64,000 nt of DNA from Chiua virens (GCA_019787685.1 JAHNUO010000013.1:434001-498000), one strand, 5' to 3'; counted from the first letter of the stretch, positions 1 through 14,200 are shown. Made by a program: numbers and translations. The notes: generated by a model not told the origin, from the sequence alone.

Positions 1-1
1 C

Positions 2-295
2 GTCGTTGACTGTGCACTTCCCAATCTGGAGCGGTTGTTTGTGTATTGGGATACGTCGGAGACGGTATCGATGGTGGGCGATATGATTGAACAACGGTAT
101 GCACTGGTCGAGCGGGGGATTGCACGGTTGAGGCATCTCTCTTGCAAGCCGGTCAAGGTCAGCATCGTGTATGATTGTATGCCGACACATCTGCTTGTGG
201 AGAACTTGGCTGCGCGACTGGAAGCGCTTTGTCGATGTGGGTTGCAGGTCGATTGGGAAGCGTATAGATATGATCTCGAGTTTTTATATTGTTGA
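2..295 (+). CDS. 3' end of an F-box/LRR-like protein (partial)
   Basis: An open frame enters from the left edge and runs about 97 codons to a stop at 293-295. It begins with a leucine-rich stretch (ALPNLERLFVYWD), then an Arg/Leu-rich helix and a Cys-containing end (LEALCRCGLQVDWE). This resembles the C-terminal leucine-rich tails of the very large agaricomycete F-box family, but the F-box itself lies outside the window. The 5' end is missing, so start and intron number are unknown. The assignment rests on general composition and the LRR-like spacing only; it could be another hypothetical protein. Confidence 0.45.
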   Translation, partial: VVDCALPNLERLFVYWDTSETVSMVGDMIEQRYALVERGIARLRHLSCKPVKVSIVYDCMPTHLLVENLAARLEALCRCGLQVDWEAYRYDLEFLYC

Positions 296-1250
296 TCTGT
301 AGTCTACGTATACGACTTGGATAGTCAAACGGGGATCAACTCTGTTATAACCCACGCCGTTTGGGAGAGGCTTTGGGGTATGGGTTATCACGGTGTATGG
401 GTTTCAAGTGAAAGCAAAACTGGGCAGACATTGTTATTACTGGTCAATAAACCTCGTCTCATGGGTACATGTCGGTCTAATAGCCTGAAGTTCGTTGTCT
501 GCATCGTCCGAGCCACCATTGGTGGCCCTGGCATCCCCGGCATGGGTGCTTGGCACCATTTGTTGCGTTGTCGACGACAGCAGGAAGGGATGGGCAGATG
601 GTCGCAACGGGCATGCCTTCGCCACGTGGCACAGGGACACACCGTGACGGTCATGCACTGGATAGGCGGCTACTAGAGGTTGCGTGGGGCACGTCACAAA
701 GTCCCACCGGATTTGCCGCTGAAAAGGTTCGTATAGTGGCACAAGGACCGGAAAAACCCCTGTATGGGTTATATCAGCCTGGGAAACACGCGGCCGTACT
801 CCGTGTCGACTCCGCGGAGAACACTCCCTCGGTTGTTCATTCTACTCACACGAAGAACAATGAGGCTGCAACGTTACAAGCACCGCTGACAACCTTGACA
901 TGGCAACGTGCACCTTCTCAAATCGACGGGTTGCGGACGTTTCATACGACGAGTCGAGCAGCGAGCTTACCAGGGCAGGGGGTAGACCATAGTGAAGTAT
1001 GTTATCTTCATTCATGTCCACTTGCCTGGCGAATCTCATTTCAACTGTGAGGGCGTGTGCCGAGGGCTGCGGCGCTCTATATCCGTTGAAACTTCCCGGC
1101 CCATCAGGCTGTACATTTGATAACAGTGTAGGTCCATCCTGTGTTTGTTCGGACCCAGATAGTCTTCTGCAGGTTTTGCGCCCTCGTTTTTCTTGTACTT
1201 AACACCACGCCCTCCCTTTACTTTCATTCCCAACATCCTTTAGCGCTCCA
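296..1250. other. intergenic, no supported gene
   Basis: No frame shows recognisable protein similarity. Several open frames of 60-170 codons overlap on both strands, have odd compositions and lack plausible splice structure, so I treat them as chance. The last 100 bases are pyrimidine-rich (cttttctttt-like runs around 1185-1235), as expected for a core promoter and 5' leader of the giant gene that starts at 1251. Confidence 0.6.
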
Positions 1251-4200
1251 ATGAATATTTCACTTTTTGATCCCGGGGACATTTCTACACTCGAATATGC
1301 CATTACACATGTTTTTCTCCCACTCCAGCTTCCCGATGGCGACGACCACAGTATCTCCAATGATTGCTCTCTTATCGCAGCAATGGCTTCCTGTTGTGCG
1401 CCTCTTCATTAACTCAGACCACGCTGGTGGTCAAATCGATATAACTCAATGGCTCAGCATTTTACGCATGCTGGACAACTTGCAGGCTATTGTCCAGTTC
1501 CAAACTTTGGATCGGTCCCAGACTGTGTACCAGCTCAGCAGCATGGACGTTGGTGGTAAGCGCTCAAAGCTTGCGTTGTACTATGGAAACTCATGGCCTG
1601 CAGATACCCTCGCTTTTCTTATCCGAGCCCAAAATGCGGCAATCGTCTTTAGAAGGCAGGAAGATGTCACCATTTTCGAATCCTTCGAGGTGTCGCCCAA
1701 GACCGAAAATGTCATGAGCGGGCAAGGCAAGCTCATCTGTTCCTATCCCGGCCCTGCCATCGAAATCCCCAACAATGTATTTGACGACGACATATTCCTT
1801 GCCGAACTCGTCAATTTCCTTGTTCACATGAATGTCGACATCCTTGATGCTGCCGCAACCAGTCGAAAAGCACAGTCCACTGTCATCGAGGCTAGAGACA
1901 CAACTCACCCTCGTTACATCACCGAATTGCTTACCGGTATCTTGAGGAGTGTAGGTCGCCCGGCCGACGTCGTTCGCGTCACCAAGCGGGTTGGGGATGA
2001 TGTCGTGTGGAACAACTCAAAGTTGCCTTGGCGGCGTTCGTCGCTCTGGCTCCTTATTCGGGTTGTCATCCAGACGTCACTCGATCGGTCTATCGCTGGG
2101 CACCGTACTTACAAGATATTCATGCTCTTCTTCATGTGTTGTCTTGCAAAAGAGAACATGTGTGCCAATCTCTCCAATGATCTTCTCCATTTCATGTCGA
2201 TCAAGATTGGCCGACGGTTGCAGAAACTTGGTCCGTCGGTGCCAAATTGGCTCTCACAAACCGTGTTGCAGACATGCTCGCTCGTCCGGTTTACTCTTGA
2301 CAAGAGGTGGAAATTGATGCAGGATTCTCAGCGTGTATCTCCCCTCTGGTCCCCCTCCCAACTTGATCTCGGTCATGACATCCAGCTGTCGCTCTCGCAC
2401 AGTGGCGGCTACATTCGGAACGCTCTCTCTTCCCGCCGTGATAATTCTGTCAGCACCTATTTCGATCCCAAGAATCGACCTCGAGGCACTCTAGATGACT
2501 TTCTGGCTTCGGATGGCGCCTTCTTCGAGGATGGGTATTCCACTGATCCCGATCTTACCTTGTATGATGTCGAGCAAGCAGTGGAGCGGGGTATTGACGC
2601 CTGGTTGGATCGGGTCACGGACAACGATGGGGCGTGTGTGAAGCTTGAGGTCTTGGGAGAAAAATATTCTTCGAAGGCGGCGGAAACATACGCGGGAAAT
2701 CCGGAACTGTTGTCTGTCATGCTACTGACGACGGTCGAGCTTTGGGTGGCGCTCGACACATTGGCTATCAGGGAAATTCCGATACTCGCGGACTACTCTC
2801 CAGAAGTCCCGGCTAGTCTTCTAGAGGTTCTTTTATTTCAAAAGAACGCCAGCCTCCACCGTCTTCGTAGAGCACACCAATATATTTCCAATCGCCACTC
2901 TCGGTCCAATCGTGGCTCGGTGTTTTCGTCGGCCACTGGCAAGGACTCTTTCGCAGTCCGTTTTTACGGTGAATCCTTCCATCTTCAGTTTCTCAAGGCT
3001 CGAATCGAAGAAGCCGCTCAGCGGGATCGCGATAAGAAGATGGTTCAACTCGAGAAAGAGAATGCTCGTCACGCCGACCTCAAGCAAAAATGTGTAAACA
3101 CAGATCACTCTTCTGCGATTACTCAGGACGGCCGGGAATACCACCCCAAAAACTGTACCAAGTGCAAACTTGAGCAGAGGCTTAGGAGACTGCAAATCCC
3201 TCTGCATGAATGGCCGTTGCCAACCGAAAAGCTATACGCCGAGGCCGTCGTGTTCGAATTGGATTGTCCCGTATCGTTCAACATGTGGCGTACCGCCACA
3301 TTCCATCTCCTGGTCGATCTTTGTTCGCCAACCCTTAAACCGAAAGATCCCTATATCAAACTTACCCAATATGATGCGCTCCGACCTTACTTCGTTCAGC
3401 ATCCGAGATCTCGGATCACCCTTGGTTCTGATACCAAGCCATTCACCGTCTCCCATTACAACAGAGTCTCACTCCCAACCACGGAGAAACGGGTTTGCGT
3501 TAACAACGGCCTCAAATTCAGTGGTTTCGATACCCACTCTCGCACCCCTGTCTCAGAAGCTCTTGGTCGCGTCAACGTCACACGGTACTGCACGTACGAG
3601 CTTCCAAGCGGACCGTACCGGAGTCTACAAAAATTTGTCGTTACCCCTTGCCATGTCTCAAATGAAGTCATGGCAAATCAACTCGACTGCCACAAAGAGC
3701 TTTCTATCCACGAGTATCTGGCATTTGGACACCTACGCAGTGGTGGTTCGCTCCAGTGGCTCAACATCTTACGCGAGCTCAGAGGTCGATCGTTGACCTT
3801 CCGTCGTTACGAAGTCCATGCCCTCATAGCTCAGGCGGCTTCCCAGGCTGGACCGCTCGCCAGTGAGGAGTGGATGTGGCACCAGGAGATTCGACAGCCC
3901 TCCTTTTGTTATGCACTCATTGAAGAGCTCGAAAGCCTTTTCAAGGACGTCAAAGCGAACTGGCTCGAAGGAGTGACGATGGATACTATCTCTTTCTTAC
4001 TAGGTCGTATCCTTGTGTCAAACCCAGACCAAGCCGTCTCGCAGAAGGCTATCGAACTCCTCTGTGCAGTGCGTCACAAGACATTCTCTTGGGTGATGGA
4101 CCTATCAAAAAGCAGTCACGGGAACACGCGGAGATGAAGAACTGCGTGGCCTTTTACGAGATACTGCAGCAATTTGTCGAAGCACGTTCGACGTCGGCCC

Positions 4201-7200
4201 TGCTATGATCCGAGAGGTGCTTTCAACTGCAAAAGACATCGAGGCTCTACTTTCCTGTGGTATCCTCATCCACGACAACACACCCGGCAAGGTTTCCTCC
4301 CTCCCCGCCCATTCGCGGTTACTCCTCGACAGAGATCGCCGCCTTTCCCTCACCCTCGAGAGTGTCCTGTGTGACATTATCCGAACGAAGCATGGAAATC
4401 AAGGCATTGATTGCGCAGTCAGCAGCGTTTGGTCCTCTTACCGTTCAGGTTCGAAGTGGACCCTGTTGCCGCACTCAAATTCCCCTTGGATTTGGTGCAA
4501 AACTGCACCTACGCTAGATCAATGCTCGCAGGCAGTGCACTTCAACTTGCGTGACGGGTCGCTCTTGGTGGATGGAACGCCAATGGGCAGATTACCTAGC
4601 GAGATTATGCGGCATCCGTTGTACAGCCACATCTTTGGCAAGGTGGGTATCACGGTTACCTTACCCATACAGGTCATTAACAATAGTTACAGCAAGTACT
4701 TGATGTCGTGCCGGCTGATCTGCAAGGAATGGACTACTCGACACGGAGGGATGTAGTTCCTGGTCATCAGGTGAGCGTGGTTGAAGATAATCGGCATACG
4801 TTTTGGTGCTCATTTCGCCTGTCTAGATTTTCTTTTCGCTTAGAAATGAAGACCTGGTGATACGAGCAAAGCAATTAGCTGAGATCGACCCTGAGATCGA
4901 TCCTGCGATACTGGAGCTGATACCTTCAAAGAAGCTCGCGGGAGACTTGCCGTCGGTATTGCTCGATGAACACGTGCATTGGTTGAACCTCTCCACGTCG
5001 ATGTTAGAGATACGTCCCTTTGACAAGCTTTGGGAGACTTCATCGGAAAATTGGAGCATCAATTGTACACCTGGGCAATATCACATGCGCAAAGGTCACG
5101 AATTTCTCATAGACATTCACAGCCCATCTTGGACTATGGTGTCAAATCTCTTGAAACCCCTCGACTCCCCTCAAAATCTCCTTGTTGCTGTGTCCCCGAT
5201 CAACTCTAACCGCCCTTTGTCATCGTGGAGACTGACTGTTACCTTACCCCGCTATGGGCTGTCATTCTACGTCGACGAGGATGGGAATCTCCGGTCTCAC
5301 AACATCCGGGACATGGTCTATGACGAGGATCAATCTATAGGAACGATGTTTGGTTTGGCTAATCGGCTGGTGCTTCGGCCGAAGAACAAAAACGCCATCG
5401 CTGTCGATCTCGTTCCCCGGTGTGTCCTCATTCCCGAGGGTGACATTTCCTTCCGGAAGGATGGTCATAATGTTCGCGTCGAGATCGATACGCAGGGCCC
5501 TGCTCACCAGCGGGTCACATACCAAACCTACAGAGTTGACACCGACCTGGGCTGCCTGACTGGGAACGTCAGCTTAACGAACAAGCTGTACTGTGCTTAC
5601 CTGCATGCACTAACGAGCGGGTGTGGCGTGGACCCACTGACAGGCAGGTCAGGAACGGAGGAAGCGTTATCACTCCTTCGATCAGCCAATTGCTGGTCGA
5701 TCATGAAGTTCGGTGCCCGGGACGAAGAGCTTCTGAGCTTGATCGCATCCCTGTGTCCATCACGCACGTGGTATCCAGAACAACTCAGGTGCATGCAGAA
5801 GGTGGAGTGGCGCGACCTCCCCGCGAGCTCTCAACACCCCGACTTGTACGTTGTCGCCAAAGGGATAAAGGAGCATTGCGAAAGGGTTTCGTTGTTCCAG
5901 GAGAGTCAATCCAGTCCTCTATTCGAAACATTCCCTGTGCAAGACGAGCATCTGCTGAAACGCAGTGCGCTAAGAGCTGCGCATCTTCTCCCATCCGATT
6001 CCTTTGGACTGCCCTGTGGAGAACCATTTGACGTTAGGTACCCCGGCAGAGACCTGGTGGAATCTAGCTCAGGGGAGCACCGCGCTTACACGGCGGCGAC
6101 CACTGTTCACAACAGGGCTACTGATGCAGCCGCCGCCAAGTACGTCGAAAATATGATGGAGACATGGAAAAACACCGTGTCCGGGGAGGCACCATTGTCA
6201 TTGCAATACGAACACTCGTGGTTACACCCCAATTTACCATCGATATGGCTTGAGGTCTACAATCTCCTACGTGCTAGCGACGATTCGAACGAAGAGATGT
6301 GGATGCAGTTGTTTTTCTCTCTTCCCGCCATGGCGTATGCGTCGCCGAAGCTCAGTGATGTGATTCCCGTGTTCGTGGCATTTGCGACGGACTCGTGCTT
6401 CACTTTAGAGGACCCTCCGCTCCATGATTCATATGATCTCTCCCATGGGTACTATCCTTCGCCGGACGCCTTATCCAGTTACGTCTCCAGTTCTGCGTAT
6501 CCCTTCGAGGATAGCCCCGAGAGCACCGAACCTGCCAGACCTGGCGAGAATGTCAATAAACTGCGAAAGCGCCTAGTCAAAGCATATGACGAAAGACGAG
6601 ATGCAGACGCCGATGCGGCAGTCGACGAGTTTTTGAGCGATTGGCCGTGCGAGACGCCTCCGGAATGCTCACTCAATCCCAATCTGTACGACATACAAAA
6701 GTTGATGGCCGATGTTGAAGCCCTGTTCTCCAGCTGCTACCGCAATCTGGAACTTCGGGTGCATCTCGCTCGCATCCAGAAGTTGTTGAGCAATGCACAT
6801 CCACAGGTGGTCCCGTGCCTCGACCTTCCCTATTCATTCCAACCCTCCGAGAGCCTTTCCCCTTGCGTTGCTTGGTCTGTGACAGCGGACCAGCTATTCG
6901 CCAGACCCGCACCATCATTCAAAACACAGGATCAAAAGTTACCTCGATATACCATGAAGGCTGCAAATACATCATCTTCCGGCTCTACCTCATTGCAGCA
7001 ACTGCTCACTGCGGCTACCGCGGACGCAGTAAACCCGTTTCACCACGAATATTTCGGGGCTCTACGTCGCAGTGCAGAGAGCTTTTGGGACGAGAAAGCC
7101 AAGACCGTGCAAGGAACGACGAAGCAACCTACGACTGAGAGACTCGTGGTACACTATAATTGGTGTCGTGCACAATACACGAAGGCGTTGGACTATCTCA

Positions 7201-10200
7201 GGCAAGATCTAGGTCCAAGAAGCAAGAGTGAGCGAGCACTCGAACTGTCGAACCAATGGCCCCGTGTCACCGCACATGCTCTTTTCCGGTTGCTCGCATC
7301 CAACTCACCAGTCGTACTCTCTAATGACTGGAAGAACTCCCTCATAAAGTTGGCCTTGCTTGCTCTTGAGCTTCAACGTGCTCGGAGACTACTCCGACTG
7401 CACCTGGATGGTTTTCAGGAGGAATTCTTCAGGGAAGCAGAGAACGAAGGATGTATTGGATGGTCTGCCGAAGAACACCCTGATTGGCTGTTGATTCAGG
7501 TGTGTCATTCATATGACGGATGTGTACGTGTGGTTGCTGACGCCGTGCGCTTCATTCACGTCAGCTTCAAAGCAACTTCCTGGTTCGTGGTGTTCAGGTT
7601 AACGTTGCCAACGAGATGGTATCGCCAAGCTCTGGAAAGAATACGGCTACGCAGCTTAATATGGGCGAGGGAAAATCCTCCGTGATCGTCCCGATCTCCG
7701 CTGCCGTTCTTGCTGATGGTGAACAAGTAGTCCGTGTCATCGTCCCAAAGGCGTTGACGGCGCAAATGTTCCAGCTTCTCGTGGATCGCCTCGGCGGGCT
7801 CGCTAACAGGCGGATATACTATGTTCCATTTTCTCGCTCCGTCGAGTTCAATGCTGACCAAGTCGACGCCCTCCGAAAGCTTATGACGGAATGCATGGTC
7901 AATCGAGGTATTCTAGTCGTCCAGCCCGAACACGTTCTGTCATTAAAACTCATGACGGTGGAGAAGCAGTTGTCCGTGGCAGAGGATGAGGAAGTACCGG
8001 GCCGATTGTTGGACCTTCAAAGATGGCTGCACTCTCATTCGCGAGATATTTTGGACGAAAGCGACGAGATTCTTCACGTTCGCTATCAGTTGGTATACAC
8101 CATCGGCCTTCAACAACCTATGGAGGGCTTCCCCGATCGATGGACTACCACTCAGCAGATTCTCGACCTCGTAAACCAGCGTGCGGCTTTTCTCCGACAG
8201 GAGTTCCCGTTAGGAGTTGAATACGAGCGTGGGCCACCCGGATCGTTCCCCCACCTTCGTATCTTGCAGCCAGAAACTGGCAAGAAGTTGATCCAATGGA
8301 TTGCGCAAGACATCATGGACGGCTGTTTACCAAATTTGAACTTTCAGCATTTCCGTCCGGTCCTCAGGGATGCGATCCGTAGCTTCATATCTCGCGAGGA
8401 AATCCCACCTGCGAAAGCCAAACTGATGAAGGATCACTGCCAGCCAACTCCCTTATGGGGTGGGATGCTATTGCTACGCGGCCTCTTGGCCACCGGCATT
8501 CTTTTGTTTGCTTTCAGAGAGCGAAGGTGGCGGGTAGACTATGGTCTTACATCCAAGCGGACCATGCTCGCGGTCCCGTACAGAGCAAAGGATGTCCCTG
8601 CACAAAGATCCGAGTTTGGACATCCTGATGTTGCCATTATCCTCACCTGTCTCTCGTATTACTACGGCGGTCTCGATGAAACACAACTGAAGGCCTCGTT
8701 TGAAGTTTTACTCAAGCAGGATGATCCATCCGTGGATTACAACCTCTGGGTTCGTGCATGTCCCTCCGTGCCGGAATCATTGCGGTCCCTAGGCGGCATC
8801 AACATCAAGTCGTCAGCGCAGTGGACTAACTATCTGATCCCCTTGTTCTCCCGCAATAAAGCGACGGTCGATTTTTACCTTTCAAGAATTGTGTTTCCGA
8901 TGGAAGCCAAAGAGTTTCCTCATAAATTATCGTGTTCAGGGTGGGATCTGGCGGAGGAGCGAGAGCGTTTACTTACCGGTGAGTGACGAGGGTATTGTTT
9001 CTGTACGCTTGTTGGCTAAATTGCGTTGGACATGAAGGATTTTCGGGGACCAATGACAACCGATATCTCTTGCCCCTCCACATCACGCAGCATGATCCCG
9101 TCCATCAACGAGGAACCAATGCGAAGGTCCTGGCTTATCTGCTCCAACCAGAGAATAACTACTACATGTGCGCAACCCAGAAGAACGGGGAACGACTCAG
9201 GACCGTTGAATTTCTCAAGAACTTGGTCGCACAAGAGCCCGAGATCCGTGTCCTATCGGATGTTGGAGCACAAATGTTGGATCTCGAGAACGACCAACTT
9301 GCTGAGACGTGGCTTAGCGTTAGTCCAGGTTCCTCTGCGGCCATCTATTTCAACAAGGACGACGAGTTGACTGTACTCACACGAGAAGGCAATAAGCAGC
9401 TCCTGTTATCGTCGCCTTTCGCGCAACAGCTGGACCAATGCGTCATCTATCTCGACGATGCGCACACGCGTGGTACCGACATCAACTTCCCTAGTGGGTT
9501 CCGCGCAGCGGTCACACTTGGTCCCAAGGTCACGAAAGACCGTTTGGTTCAAGGTATGGCAGCTTGCGTTGTCTGGGTCCCTGTATCTGACTGTTTTCAC
9601 CCACAGGTTGCATGAGGATGCGCAAGCTTGGCCATGGCCACTCTATTATGTTTTTCGCGCCTCTGGAGGTGGATCGACGTATCCGCTATGTAGCAGGGAA
9701 AATTCCATCGAGCACCATTAGCGCTATGGATATCTTACATTGGGCGATACGTGAGACTTGCGAGGATATCCAACAGCGCGCGCCTCATTGGGCGCAGCAA
9801 GGGATGGACCATGCATCCCGACACGACGTTTGGAGCAGCTTTAGTCGAGGCGAGCTGACTCCACAGCAATTGTCAGTCAAGTGGCTTCAGCCTGAAGCCA
9901 AAAGGCTACAAGATCTTTATGAGCCTCGCGACCCTTCGAGCGTCGCGTTCCAAGCCACTGGTGACATTCATCGGCGGTGTGCTCACCTGGGAGAGCTGGC
10001 ACCGCGTCGTCTGTTGAGCATGGACGAAGAACAAGAGCGGGAGGTGATTCATGAAGCTGAGCGGGAACGACAGGTGGACCGGCCCCCGAAAGTGTCCCCG
10101 GCTATTCATTCGCTCCATCAAGATGTTACTGCGTTTGTCAAGACAGGTACTGTTCCCGCAAAGAGCAAAGCTTTCCGTCCAGCTTTTGAGACATTGAACG

Positions 10201-10942
10201 GGACGTCCGCGGCTACCAAAGAGCCCCACGTTTGGAGTCCATCTGTGTTGGTGACGGCAGACTTTGAAAAGACTGTGAATTCATCAAAAAAGGTCGACGA
10301 CTACTTGCGCCCCGTTCACTTTGTCGTCTCCGGAAGGAAGGCTCAAAGCGAAGTGCTCGTCATACTGAGCCCATTCGAAGCGGATCGCTTGATGCCTATC
10401 ATCAGGTCAAGTCGCGATGTCCGCCTGCACTTGTACACTCCCCGCGTCACCAAGTCCATGAAGTCATGCGATGACCTTCGGTTGTACAGTATTCCCAAAG
10501 TCCCCTATGGATGGGTTCCCTCCACCCCCCTTATGGATCAGTTGAACGTGTTTGCTGGGCAGCTATACCTGCAGGACTACAAGGCATACATCCGGTTATG
10601 TCGTTTCCTCTGCTTGTACGCGAGGGACGTGGAATCTGGTGAACTGGGCGAGATTAGAAGCGACGGGTTCCTGTCACCTAGGAGTCAACCGAGGCAGCTC
10701 CAAACTGTGCTCACGTTCCAATACTCGCCGTTGGACGCGCTGAAGAACCTGGTGGGTTTACGTAGGAAAGGCGCGCATTTCGCGCCGACGCACATGGGGA
10801 AGCTGCTAGAAGGGCGGCCCCTTGTGGAGAACGATTTCACTGATATCAATGAGGAGGTGCGTGTTGTTTGAAACTTCTTCTCCCAGGTTGGGGTGACTGA
10901 TGGTATGGATACCTTGTCTTCTAGAATGCGAGAGTGTACTAA
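1251..10942 (+). CDS. giant DUF6606-DUF3638-DUF3645 protein
   Basis: A protein of about 3,100 residues of unknown function, in a family of very large eukaryotic proteins common in fungi. The ATG at 1251 opens the DUF6606 N-terminus (ITHVFLPLQLPDGDD). The DUF3638 part contains a P-loop-like motif (LNMGEGKSSVIVP, about 7655-7690), an acidic DESDEI motif near 8055 and DDAHTRGTD near 9455. DUF3645 (YRAKDVPAQRSEFGHPD) lies near 8578. Introns read at 4643-4692, 4771-4826, 7500-7564, 8979-9037, 9554-9606 and probably 10857-10924, which would give the stop at 10942; without the last intron the stop is at 10871. Two one-base frame shifts (near 1405-1412 and 4124-4132) interrupt otherwise conserved sequence. 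Databases sometimes label such proteins as ubiquitin hydrolases; I see no protease motif. The P-loop and DExx-like order suggests a helicase-related NTPase (inference). Confidence 0.88.
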
Positions 10943-11257
10943 TGAGACAACCGCTAAATCGGCTGAGGAACTTTTATTGAAGAGATTTTTGTGTAGTCAA
11001 CTTGAAGTTATCAACTTTTTCATCTTGTACGTGTATTGGCCTTGTAAATTGTATTTCCCCATGCTGCAGATGCGGCTGAGTCACCTCTGAAATTGGGGTA
11101 CAGATTCTGACATGGATAGGGGCTTTTCTTGCAAACATTTCCGCCTTGTCTCCGAAAAAATTTGATATATCTTGCATGTACTCGGGATTTTTCGGATACC
11201 AATAACTTGAACTTTCCCGTCTTCCACCTCTCAGAACATCTTCTCGACTGCGCTGGC
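10943..11257 (+). promoter_or_regulatory. upstream region of glycogen phosphorylase
   Basis: This 315-bp gap separates the stop of the giant gene from the ATG of the phosphorylase; both genes run rightward. It has no supported open frame. The last 60 bases are C/T-rich, as is usual just before fungal start codons. No specific binding site stands out. Confidence 0.4.
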
Positions 11258-14200
11258 ATGACATCCGTCCTTGATCCCTCTACCATCGGCAAACCCAAAC
11301 GTCCCCGTAGGCACGTCAGATCTCTCACAGGTATGTCCACCGGCAGAGATCCGGTTATCAGCGAGCACTGAGTCACTGGGCTTGTTTCAGGCTATCTTCC
11401 AGAAAAAGACGAGTCTGGAAAAGAAAGATGGCCCAGAGGTGAGGAAACAGTGTGGAAGGATGGCTATCGCCCGCTCGATACAAGTGAGTGTCAATGATAG
11501 GGAAAGTTGCTTCACTGTTCTCATTCTGTGAAGGTGTCCAATCTATCACAAAGTCCTTTGTAAACCACGTTCAAACTTCGTTGGCACGCCAAGTCTACAG
11601 TCTCGATGACTTGGGTGCCTATCAAGCAACCGCGCTTGTCTGTCCGTGACAATCTACTCGTCAGTATCTCCCACCATGATATGTCTAGTCCCTTCTTTTT
11701 GATTGATATTTCTTTCAGATCAACTGGAACGATACGCAATTACATATGAATCGCAAAGGAGGAAAGCGTGCTTATTATCTGTCCCTTGAATTTCTAATGG
11801 GACGGGCCCTCGACAATGCGCTCCTCAATCTCGGCCTGAAAGACAAGTTTGAACAAGGTACCGATAAGCTCGGGTTCAACCTCGAAGACCTCCTCGCCCA
11901 GGAGCGAGATGCCGGTTTAGGGGAACGGTGGTCCTGGGGCGCCTTGCTGCATGTTATCTCGATTCATCAGCATCTCAAGAGCTGCCCGTATGGGGATATG
12001 GCCTTCGTTACAAGTATGGGATTTTTCAGCAGCTGATATCTCCGGATGGACAACAACTTGAGGCCCCCGATCCTTGGCTCGAAAATTCAAATCCATGGGA
12101 ACTACCCCGCATCGACGTCACGTATGAAATTCGGTTTTACGGCGTAGCAGACAGATACCATGATGGGAGTGGACGTGGGGTATGGCATGGCGGTCAGGAG
12201 GTATTGGCAGTCGCATATGACGTAATGATTCCTGGCTTTAACACCAGAAACACCAACAATCTCCGTCTTTGGGAGAGCAAACCCAAGAGAGGTTTCGACT
12301 TGAACAGTTTCAACGGTGAGCACTTCAATTATAATACGAACGATTCCCTGATCCGTTCCCCCAGCTGGAGATTACGAGCGTGCTGTCGAATCCTCTAACA
12401 GTGCTGCTGCTATCACTGCGGTTCTTTATCCCAATGACCACACAAGCTGTGAGAAATCTGTTTGCCTGACGAGTCGTCCGTTTAATCACATCGTTGGTTA
12501 CAGTTGGAAAGGAGTTGCGCCTTAAACAGCAGTACTTTTGGACTGCCGCGAGTCTGGCAGACATTTTGAGGCGGTTCAAGAACCTCGGTAAACCGATCAC
12601 AGAACTCTCCGATTGTGAGTTGTCGCGAAACATGTTCGCTGGTTTACTTAACAGTCATCAGATGTTGCTATACAACTCAACGACGTCAGTACAGTGAAAT
12701 ATTGGTTGTCACTTTTTACAATTCTCTACAGACTCACCCCACACTGGCTATTCCCGAACTAATGCGTATTCTGCTTGATGAAGAAGACTTACCCTGGGGG
12801 ATAGCGTGGAAGATCGTCACAGAGACATTCTTCTTCACTAATCATACCGTACTTCCTGTCGGTCATTCATTCTCTTGATCCTGCTCGATTTGACAAGGAC
12901 CTCGTTTTAGGAGGCACTGGAAAAATGGCCAGTTCCACTGTTGGAGCATCTTTTGCCTCGGTTCGTTGTCGAGTCCTCCTAGCATTATCATCTAACTGTC
13001 TTCTAGCCACATGCAGATTATCTACGATATCGTGAGTCTGGGTCTCTCTGGAGGGAAATTTTACTAATTCGAGCTTCCACTAGAACTTGTGAGTTGATCT
13101 CTGGTGAACCGTTCGAACTGACTTGATGCTGTCGGTCTCCAGGCTATTCCTACAGTGTAAGTGTTTGTCGACCTCATACACCTCTGACTAATGCGTGAAA
13201 TAGCTGTCGAACAGATGTTCCCCGGGGATCGTGATAGGTTTGCGAGGATGTCTTTGATTGAAGGCAAGTGAAGTAACCAAGTTGTGCCAAGTTGTTAACC
13301 ATGGCATAGAGGGCTTTCCAAAAAACATTCGCATGGCACATCTAGCATGCATTGGTTTGTGGTCTTTCAACGCCGATGAGGCTCTGACTCACTACTACTC
13401 GAACAGGAAGCCGGAAGGTCAACGGCGTTGCTGAGGTAGGTTTTGTACTTTTAGTCTCTCTGCGCGCAGGTTTTACGGCACTTCCCCCAGTTGCATAGTG
13501 AGTTGGTGAGGACTACGATCCTGAAGGACTTTGTGGACTATTATGGTGTCGGCAAGTATGTCGTCGTCGTGCTATGCTATGCGAAGTTTCTTATCTGATC
13601 TTATCCGAGGTTTGGAAATGTCACAAACGGTGGTAGGTGCCCCGACACATATGGTACTCGTCCTGATGATGATCCATGTTCAAAGTTACTCCGCGTCGCT
13701 GGCTTGATCAAGTGCGTCATATTTTCGCCGGAATGCAACATAGCATTGACGTATTCGCGTAGTGCAATCCAAGGCTCAGTGAACTCATCACAGAAACGCT
13801 CAAGATTCCAAAAAGCGCGTGGCTGAAGGATCTGTCGAAACTCCAGCGGCTGTTAAATTATGTTGAAGACGAAGACTTCCAGGCTGCATGGGCTTCAGGT
13901 GAAGCAGGCGAACAAGGAAAGATTGGCTCATTACGTCCAAACGACTTTAGGGTTGAAAGTCGATACACACGCGTTGTTCGATGTCCAGATAAAGGTCCGT
14001 ACCCATATCCATCATTCACAGCTTTCTTGACAAGAACTGCACAGAGGTTGCATGAGTACAAGGTATGTCGTCATGGAGAGATATCGATATCTCTGACCCA
14101 AGTGGTTGCTATGTAATGTAGCGGCAAACGCTCAATATCCTCGGAGTTGTTCATGTGGGTCCACACCCGCGTACACCGAGCTCGCTGGGTCTTACATTTC

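Noticed and set aside
550..1050. 166-codon plus-strand frame before the giant gene.
   Set aside because: No motif, unusual composition and overlapping equal-length frames on the other strand.
1351..1417. Very short introns (25 or 30 nt) to repair the frame at the start of the giant gene.
   Set aside because: Too short and without branch-site context; the 30-nt option does not change frame. A single surplus base near 1409 is simpler.
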